Shown: in pieces, positions 27,186-32,530 of the stretch | Layout of the letters: every line of letters starts with the position of its first letter | How positions within the stretch are numbered: position 1 is the first letter of the stretch | Source: Ramlibacter sp. | Lineage (GTDB): Bacteria; Pseudomonadota; Gammaproteobacteria; Burkholderiales; Burkholderiaceae_C | DNA length: 32,530 nt | NCBI GenBank assembly: GCA_028292105.1 | Contig: JAQGMY010000183.1 | Span: 1-32,530 of the forward strand | Direction of reading: 5' to 3' | Position numbers and translations under genes: made by a program | The notes under the pieces: generated by a model | What the model saw: the letters and a program-made list of their open reading frames with translations, nothing else | Told to the model about the DNA's origin: nothing | Databases searched by the model: none

Positions 27186-28331
27186 TCAGATGGGTTCGGC
27201 CAGGGCACGGAAGGAATCGGCCATGATGCGGGCGTGCTCCTCGCGGCTGCCGCCGGCCAGCTCGATCTCGCCGAGTCGCGCGGAGTTGTCGACGACCATG
27301 CGGCAACGTGCCCAGCGGCGGGTCTGGAACCGCTCGAGCGCGGCGCCGAGTGCGCCATCCCCGTCCAGTTCCTGCGCCAGCACGATCGCATCCTCGATGC
27401 CGATGCAGGCGCCGGCGGCGAGGTGCGGGGTGGTGGCATGCACCGCATCGCCGATCAGCACCACGCGTCCCCGGTGCCACGGGCGGGGCACCAGCAGGGT
27501 TTCGAGCGGCCGGTAGATGACGAGCGAGTGCGCGTCCAGTCGGGCCCGCATGGCCCGGACAGCTGGCGCCGCAAAGCGTGCGAGCAAGCCGTCCAGCAGT
27601 GAGAGGAACTGCTCTGGCGGCACCGGCGCCTGGCTCGCGCGCGGCTCATTCACGAAGAGGTACATCTCCTGCGCGGATACCGGGTTCACACCGACCTTGA
27701 TGCCGTCGCCAACCCAGAGCTGCGTCCGGGTTATCGCTGGATCCCGCGGCAGCACGGCGCGCCAGACGCCCTGCCCCGTGGAGCGCGGCCGCGGCGCACG
27801 CGGCAGCACCCGCTCGCGCATGCGCGAGTAAAGGCCGTCAGCCGCGATCAGCAGGTCGTAGCGACCGGTGCTGCCGTCGGTGAAGGTCACCTCCAGGGCT
27901 TCGGCGTCCTCCTGCAGGGTTTCCACGCTGCAGCCCAGGCGCACTGCGGTGCCGGCCGCACGCGTGGCGTCGGCCAGGATGCGGGCCAGCACCGGACGCA
28001 TCACGGCACCGCTGCCAGGCACATCGGCGCCAGCCAGGCGCGGCGTCGGCAGGTGCGCGATGCGCTCGCCGCCGGCCGTCCACACGTCGACCCCGTCGCA
28101 GGCGCAGCCCTCTTGCAGGAAGCGTTCCAGGATGCCGAGCGTGCGGAAGGCACGCAGTGTGGCGCCCCCGATGCTGATCCCCGCACCGTAGTTGCGCCAG
28201 GCCGGGTCGATCTCCACCAGGTCGACGGCAACGCCACGCTTGCGCAGCTCGATGGCCGCCGACATGCCGGAGAAACCGCCGCCCACGACCAGGCACTTGC
28301 GGATCGCGGCGATCGTCAGGGCGGATGTCAT
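27186..28331 (-). CDS. FAD-dependent aromatic monooxygenase (class A flavoprotein)
   Basis: A 381-residue flavoprotein hydroxylase. It has the FAD-binding GxGxxG as VVGGGFSG (15-22) with Glu40, the DG motif LLIAADGLYSRMR (Asp165-Gly166) and the GD motif VVLIGDAVHATTPHLAAGAC (Gly294-Asp295). This is the class A group that includes salicylate and hydroxybenzoate hydroxylases, which use NAD(P)H and O2 to hydroxylate a phenolic ring. It lies 9 bp from the SDR gene and 13 bp from the extradiol-like gene, so it probably acts on an intermediate of the same pathway. Which step it performs is not known. Confidence 0.9.
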   Translation of the reverse strand: MTSALTIAAIRKCLVVGGGFSGMSAAIELRKRGVAVDLVEIDPAWRNYGAGISIGGATLRAFRTLGILERFLQEGCACDGVDVWTAGGERIAHLPTPRLAGADVPGSGAVMRPVLARILADATRAAGTAVRLGCSVETLQEDAEALEVTFTDGSTGRYDLLIAADGLYSRMRERVLPRAPRPRSTGQGVWRAVLPRDPAITRTQLWVGDGIKVGVNPVSAQEMYLFVNEPRASQAPVPPEQFLSLLDGLLARFAAPAVRAMRARLDAHSLVIYRPLETLLVPRPWHRGRVVLIGDAVHATTPHLAAGACIGIEDAIVLAQELDGDGALGAALERFQTRRWARCRMVVDNSARLGEIELAGGSREEHARIMADSFRALAEPI

Positions 28332-28344
28332 GCTGGCCCTCTGC

Positions 28345-29292
28345 TCAATGGCCTGCGCCGGGGGGCGGGCCGCCGACCGGGGCCCACTTCTCGCGGGCCT
28401 GGAACAGGTAGACCTGCGTCGAGTCGGCGACGGCGGGCTTCTCGCGCGGTGTCCAGCTCCCGTCGACGAGGTCCATGTCGGCGTCGTACTCGAAGCGGCA
28501 GCCGAGCGGGCTGTGGAAGTACCAGAACCAGTTGGAGCCGAAGGTGTGGCGGCCGGGACCCCAGAAGCTCTGGTAACCCTTTTGCGTGAAGCGGGTGCCC
28601 GCCGTCAGAACCTCGTGGGGACCTCCGAGGTGGAAAGCCACGTGCTCCATGCCCTTCATGTGGGGCGGCGTCTGGATCAGGAACAGCGTGTGGTGCTCCA
28701 GGGTGCCGCCAGGCTGCAGGAAGGGACCGGCGCCGACCAGCCGGTCGGTGCAGCGGAAGCCGAGGCGCTGCACGTAGAAGGCTTCGGCCCTGGCGCAGTC
28801 CGGCACGAACAGCGCGAAGTGCGACAGCGTGCGCGGGCGCGGATCCTGCTGTTCGTGCACGCCCGGCTGGTTGACGGCGCGCTGGGGCTTCGCTCCCGGG
28901 GCGTTGACCGCTTCAGCGGGCAGGTCGATCGGCCGCCGCGCGGCGACCTTGAACCCCAGCACCAGGCCGCTGTCGTCCATTGCCTGGATGCTGCCGTCCG
29001 CCAGGTGCCGCACCTCGCGGTCCCGGCCCAGTTCACCCCCGATGGCCACCAGGGTCGCGCTGTCGGCCACGGCGTAGACGGTCTTGCGCAGCAAGTTGCC
29101 GCTCTCGAGGGGCGGCGGCAGCGACGCGGCATCCTTGTGCGCGATGACGACCGCGGTTCCGTCCAGCGCCTCGAAGCGTTCCCCATCGAGGTCGGCGCCA
29201 GCCGGTTGCAAGCCGAAATCCGACAGGTACCGACGCGCGGCGGCAAGGTCGTCGACGCCGAAGACGAGCGCGTCGGGTCCGATGATGTTCAT
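28345..29292 (-). CDS. Two-domain VOC extradiol-dioxygenase-like protein
   Basis: A 315-residue protein with two vicinal-oxygen-chelate modules (about 1-120 and 154-285), the size and form of type I extradiol ring-cleavage dioxygenases. The C-terminal module keeps a plausible 2-His-1-carboxylate iron site: His158 (LSHFALF), His217 (EHVAFHL) and Glu268 (CRFEYDAD). It would cleave a catechol or similar ring next to the hydroxyls. The linker between modules (about 125-153) is long and Pro-rich. It is 24 bp downstream of the RND gene and 13 bp upstream of the FAD monooxygenase gene. Assignment as a ring-cleaving enzyme is strong by fold and ligands; the substrate is unknown. Confidence 0.85.
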   Translation of the reverse strand: MNIIGPDALVFGVDDLAAARRYLSDFGLQPAGADLDGERFEALDGTAVVIAHKDAASLPPPLESGNLLRKTVYAVADSATLVAIGGELGRDREVRHLADGSIQAMDDSGLVLGFKVAARRPIDLPAEAVNAPGAKPQRAVNQPGVHEQQDPRPRTLSHFALFVPDCARAEAFYVQRLGFRCTDRLVGAGPFLQPGGTLEHHTLFLIQTPPHMKGMEHVAFHLGGPHEVLTAGTRFTQKGYQSFWGPGRHTFGSNWFWYFHSPLGCRFEYDADMDLVDGSWTPREKPAVADSTQVYLFQAREKWAPVGGPPPGAGH

Positions 29293-29316
29293 GGCTTCGT
29301 TCTCCGGAATGGCGTG

Positions 29317-31740
29317 TCAGGGATACGCCGCAACAGGCAGGGATCCGGCGTCGGCGTGCGGCTGCCGCGCCGCTTCGATGCGGCCCTCCGGCAGCAGGAA
29401 GCGCGCCAGCGCGGGCAGCAGCACCAGCGCGCCCAGCATGTTCCAGAGGAACATGAAGGCGAGCAGCAGGCCCATGTCGGCCTGGAACTTGATCGGGCTC
29501 GCCACCCAGGTGACGACACCGATGGCCAGCGTGCTGCCGGTGAGCAGCACCACCTTGCCGGTGAAGAGCAGCGCCCGGTAGTAGGCTTGCGACAGCGTCT
29601 TGCCTTCGCGCAGCTGCGCCAGCGTGACCGACAGGATGTAGAGCGCGTAGTCGACGCCGATGCCGACACCCAGCGCGATCACCGGCAGAGTGGCCACCTT
29701 GACACCTATCCCCAGGCCCACCATCAGCGCCTCGGCCAGGATGGACGTCAGCACGAGCGGCAACACGGCGACCAGCACGGCGCGCCAGCTGCGGAAGGTC
29801 ACGAAGCACAGCAGGATGACCGCGCCGTACACCAGGAACAGCATCTGGCGCCAGGCATCGCGCACCACGATGTTGGTCGCCGCCTCGATGCCGGCGGATC
29901 CGGCGGCAAGCTGGAAGCTGACGTCCTTCGTGTTGTTCGCGGCGGCGTAGGCCTCGACCTCGGAGACGACGCGCGCCAGGGTATCGGCCTTGTGGTCCCG
30001 CAGATAGACGTAGAGCGTGAGCAGGGAGCAGGCGTCGTTGTAGAGGCCGCGCGGCGCGCTCGCGGTCACCATGTTCAGCATGTCCTGGTTGGGCAGGAAC
30101 TCGTACCACTTGGGGCTGCCCTCGTTCAGTCCGGACAGCACCCGCCGATTCAGCAGGGCCAGCGTATTGGTGCTCTCCACGCCCTCCAGCTGGCGCAGCC
30201 GCCACTCGAGTGCATCCACCTTGTTGAGGGTCTCGTACTTGGCGCACTGGCCGTCCGGCGTCTGCACCATCACGGCCAGCACGTCGCTCGAGGCGCCGTA
30301 GGCCTGGTTGATGAAGGCAACGTCGCGGTTGTAGCGGCTGTCGGCGCGCAGCTCGGGCGCGCCCGGGTCGAGGTCGCCGATCTTCAGCTGGCTGGCCACG
30401 AGCCCGCCGGCGGCGGCCAGGACCAGCGCGCCCACCACTGCACCGGTGGCCCACCGCCGGCTGGTGAAGCGGTCCAGGAAAGCCCACAGCCAGTGCTTGC
30501 CGCCGCCTGCCGCCTCGTCCGCCTCGGCCCGCAAGCTGCGCTGCGCCGCCCGCCGGCTCACGCCCGTATAGCTCAGGAGGATGGGCAGCAGGATCAGGTT
30601 GGTGAGGATCAGCAGGGCCACGCCGATCGCTGCCGCCACGGCGAGTTCGCGGATCGTCTGGATGTCGATCACCAGCAACACGGCGAAGCCCACCGCATCC
30701 GCCACCAACGCGGTGAGCCCCGCCAGGAACAGCCGGCGGAAGGTGTAGCGGGCGGCGACCAGCTTGTGCATGCCGCGGCCGACGTCCTGCATGATCCCGT
30801 TCATCTTCTGCGCACCGTGGCTCATGCCGATCGCGAACACGAGGAAAGGGACCAGGATCGAATAAGGGTCCAGCGAGTAACCGAGCGTGGGCAGCAGTCC
30901 GAGCTGCCACACCACGGCCACGAGCGACACGGTGACCACGAGCAGCGTCGAGCGCACGCAACGCGTGTACCAGAAGACCGTGGCGGTAGCGATCAGCACC
31001 GCCACCGCGAAGAAAGCCAGCACCGCGCGCACGCCTTCCAGCAGGTCGCCCACCACCTTGGCGAAGCCGGTGATGTGCAGCCGCACGCCCTGCTGCTCGT
31101 ACCTGGTGCGCAGTTGCTCCAGCCGGCCGGCGAAGGCGCCGTAGTCCAGGGGCTGGCCGGCGCTGTCGCGCGCCAGCAGCGGCACATACACGACGCTGGA
31201 GCGGCCATCGAGCGCCACCAGCTGGCCGAGCTCCCCGGAGCGCGCCACGTTGGCCTGCAGCTGCGCCAGCTTGGCCGCGGATCCGTCGTAGCCGTCCGGG
31301 ATCACCGGGCCGCCTTCGAGGCCGTCTTCGGTGACGCCGACCCAGCGGGTGGAAGGTGTCCACAGCGACTTCATCTGCGCGCGGTTCACGCCCGGCAGCA
31401 GGAACACTTCGTCGCTCAGCTTGCGCAGGCTCTCCAGGTAAGCCGCATCGTAGATGGTGCCGGCGGGATGGGCCACCGCGATCCGCACGGCGTTGCCCAG
31501 GCCCACGAGGTCGGCCTGGTGCGCCTGGTAATTGCGGATGTAGGGGTGCGAATGCGGCACCGTTTTCTCGAAGCTGGCCTGCAGTTCCAGCCGGCCGACC
31601 TGCAGCGCCAGCAGCACGGTGACGATGGCGCACAGCACCACCACGACGATGCGGTTGTTGAACAGCAGCCTTTCGACCAGCGAGCCGGAGCGCGGGTCGA
31701 AAGCGGCATCGCTGCGCGTGGGAGCGGCGGCAGGCGTCAT
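29317..31740 (-). CDS. MMPL/RND-superfamily transporter
   Basis: An 807-residue RND-type membrane protein with two repeats, each of one helix, a large periplasmic domain and five further helices. TM1 is at about residues 31-48 (after VERLLFNNR) and the first periplasmic domain spans about 50-240. The second half starts near residue 425. It belongs to the MMPL-like group, not the tripartite drug efflux type, and no adaptor or TolC-like gene is adjacent. It overlaps the YCF48-like gene by 4 bp. Such RND plus BNR-repeat pairs occur near hydrophobic-compound catabolism genes; movement of a hydrophobic substrate across the envelope is inferred. Confidence 0.9.
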   Translation of the reverse strand: MTPAAAPTRSDAAFDPRSGSLVERLLFNNRIVVVVLCAIVTVLLALQVGRLELQASFEKTVPHSHPYIRNYQAHQADLVGLGNAVRIAVAHPAGTIYDAAYLESLRKLSDEVFLLPGVNRAQMKSLWTPSTRWVGVTEDGLEGGPVIPDGYDGSAAKLAQLQANVARSGELGQLVALDGRSSVVYVPLLARDSAGQPLDYGAFAGRLEQLRTRYEQQGVRLHITGFAKVVGDLLEGVRAVLAFFAVAVLIATATVFWYTRCVRSTLLVVTVSLVAVVWQLGLLPTLGYSLDPYSILVPFLVFAIGMSHGAQKMNGIMQDVGRGMHKLVAARYTFRRLFLAGLTALVADAVGFAVLLVIDIQTIRELAVAAAIGVALLILTNLILLPILLSYTGVSRRAAQRSLRAEADEAAGGGKHWLWAFLDRFTSRRWATGAVVGALVLAAAGGLVASQLKIGDLDPGAPELRADSRYNRDVAFINQAYGASSDVLAVMVQTPDGQCAKYETLNKVDALEWRLRQLEGVESTNTLALLNRRVLSGLNEGSPKWYEFLPNQDMLNMVTASAPRGLYNDACSLLTLYVYLRDHKADTLARVVSEVEAYAAANNTKDVSFQLAAGSAGIEAATNIVVRDAWRQMLFLVYGAVILLCFVTFRSWRAVLVAVLPLVLTSILAEALMVGLGIGVKVATLPVIALGVGIGVDYALYILSVTLAQLREGKTLSQAYYRALLFTGKVVLLTGSTLAIGVVTWVASPIKFQADMGLLLAFMFLWNMLGALVLLPALARFLLPEGRIEAARQPHADAGSLPVAAYP

Positions 31741-32530
31741 GGTCGGGGGTTCGCGGCAGCGGCGGCGTCGACGGCGACGACGCCCTGCACCGTGAGCGCC
31801 AGCAGGCGGCGGTCCGCGGTGCGGAAAATGTGCGTCAGCGGCGGCAGCGGTGCCCGGTTCACGGGCTCCAGCCGCTGGCCGGCGATCTTCAGGATGAAAC
31901 CGGCCTGGTCGCCCAGCAGGAGCTCGCCGGCAGGCGTCAGCAGCGACGCCGTGATCGTCGCCCCCGTCGGCGAAGCGAGCTGGACCCAGGAGCGGCCGCC
32001 ATCGGTGCTGCGCCAGGCGTTGCCGCGCAGGCCGGCCAGGACGACGTCGTTCTCCCCGGGCAGTTCAGCGGCGAAGAAGCTGCCGCGGTAGGGCGTCTCC
32101 AGCCGGCGAAAGCTGGCGCCACCGTCTTCGGACCGCAGTACCAGCCCCTGCTCGCCCGCCAGCAGCACGACGGCACCCCGCTGGCGCAGCGCATAAAGGT
32201 GCAGCCCCTTCGGGTTGTCGAGGCGGTGCGACCAGGAAGTCCAGCTGCCGCCGCCGTCGCTGCTCGCCAGCGCCAGGCCATAGGCTCCCACCACCTGGAT
32301 GCTGCGTGCGTCCGCCATGCGCACGTCGAGGAAGGGCTTGTCGGGGCCCTCGGCGGCGAGGCGCTGGGCCTGCTGCAGGGCCTGCGGGTCCTGCCCGCTG
32401 CGTGCCGCCTCCAGCACCAGGGCAGCGGCGCGCCGGCCATCCAGCCGTTGCGCCCAGGTGCTGCCGCCGTCGGTGGTCGCCAGCACCACGCCGCCGTGCC
32501 CCACGGCGACACCGTTGACGGCGTCGGCGA
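31737..32530 (-). CDS. YCF48/BNR-repeat beta-propeller protein (5' end outside window)
   Basis: The C-terminal part of a YCF48-like protein; the frame is open to the right edge (DAVNGVAVGHGGVVLATTDG), so its start lies beyond the window and the GTG at 32504 is internal. It carries at least four Asp-box repeats: TTDGGSTW, SSDGGGSW, SEDGGASF and STDGGRSW, spaced as propeller blades. YCF48 is named for a photosystem II assembly factor, but in non-photosynthetic bacteria such proteins are periplasmic and often encoded next to MMPL/RND transporters. Its stop overlaps the RND start by 4 bp (ATGA), which suggests they act together, perhaps as a periplasmic accessory to the transporter. Confidence 0.85.
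   Translation of the reverse strand, partial: ADAVNGVAVGHGGVVLATTDGGSTWAQRLDGRRAAALVLEAARSGQDPQALQQAQRLAAEGPDKPFLDVRMADARSIQVVGAYGLALASSDGGGSWTSWSHRLDNPKGLHLYALRQRGAVVLLAGEQGLVLRSEDGGASFRRLETPYRGSFFAAELPGENDVVLAGLRGNAWRSTDGGRSWVQLASPTGATITASLLTPAGELLLGDQAGFILKIAGQRLEPVNRAPLPPLTHIFRTADRRLLALTVQGVVAVDAAAAANPRP

Noticed and set aside
28192-32091. A 3.9-kb open frame on the + strand opposite the catabolic operon
   Set aside because: Its product is rich in Arg, His, Gln and Ala with no domain pattern, as expected for the antisense of GC-rich genes. The - strand genes under it have clear families and motifs.
1-32530. tRNA, rRNA, CRISPR, transposase or phage genes
   Set aside because: None was seen; all long gaps are small promoter or terminator regions and all genes are ordinary chromosomal metabolic families.

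Overview
The window is GC-rich, densely coded Gram-negative DNA with no RNA genes, insertion sequences or CRISPR. It looks like a Burkholderiales chromosome, most likely Comamonadaceae-like. The reasons are two Bug/TctC-type periplasmic binding proteins, a porin with a Burkholderiales-style mature N-terminus (AQSSVTLYG) and C-terminal Phe, a seven-function Mrp/Pha antiporter operon with fused A and B subunits, and LysR-controlled catabolic blocks. The taxonomic call is an inference from gene content.

Left part (1-9180, mostly + strand). The window opens inside a GMC flavoprotein dehydrogenase with the Cys signature of [3Fe-4S]-containing sugar/polyol dehydrogenases. It is followed, with overlapping stop and start, by a membrane-anchored triheme cytochrome c; together they are a periplasmic sugar/aldonate-oxidising respiratory dehydrogenase. 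A small DoxX protein lies convergently on the - strand. Then comes a tightly coupled six-gene Mrp/Pha cation/proton antiporter operon (AB, C, D, E, F, G).

Middle part (9237-17501). A LysR regulator is divergent from a GH3 glycoside hydrolase lipoprotein, then uronate dehydrogenase, a complete DctPQM TRAP transporter and a porin, ending in two tandem intrinsic terminators. The likely joint role is release, uptake and first oxidation of hexuronic acids. A good LysR-type box (TTAC-N7-GTAT) sits in the divergent promoter region.

Right part (17809-32530). One Bug-type binding protein is on the + strand, convergent and overlapping by 14 bp with a chemoreceptor on the - strand. From there to the right edge twelve genes run on the - strand. 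In transcription order they are: YCF48/BNR-repeat protein (cut by the edge), MMPL/RND transporter, two-domain extradiol-dioxygenase-like protein, FAD monooxygenase, SDR dehydrogenase, Rieske dioxygenase alpha and beta, small VOC protein, MFS transporter, LysR regulator, Bug binding protein and chemoreceptor. The first nine are spaced by 4-bp overlaps or gaps under 30 bp, so they look like one operon. They encode transport plus ring hydroxylation, dehydrogenation and a candidate ring cleavage for an unidentified aromatic compound. No ferredoxin or reductase for the Rieske enzyme lies in the window. This block is the best candidate for an undescribed pathway.
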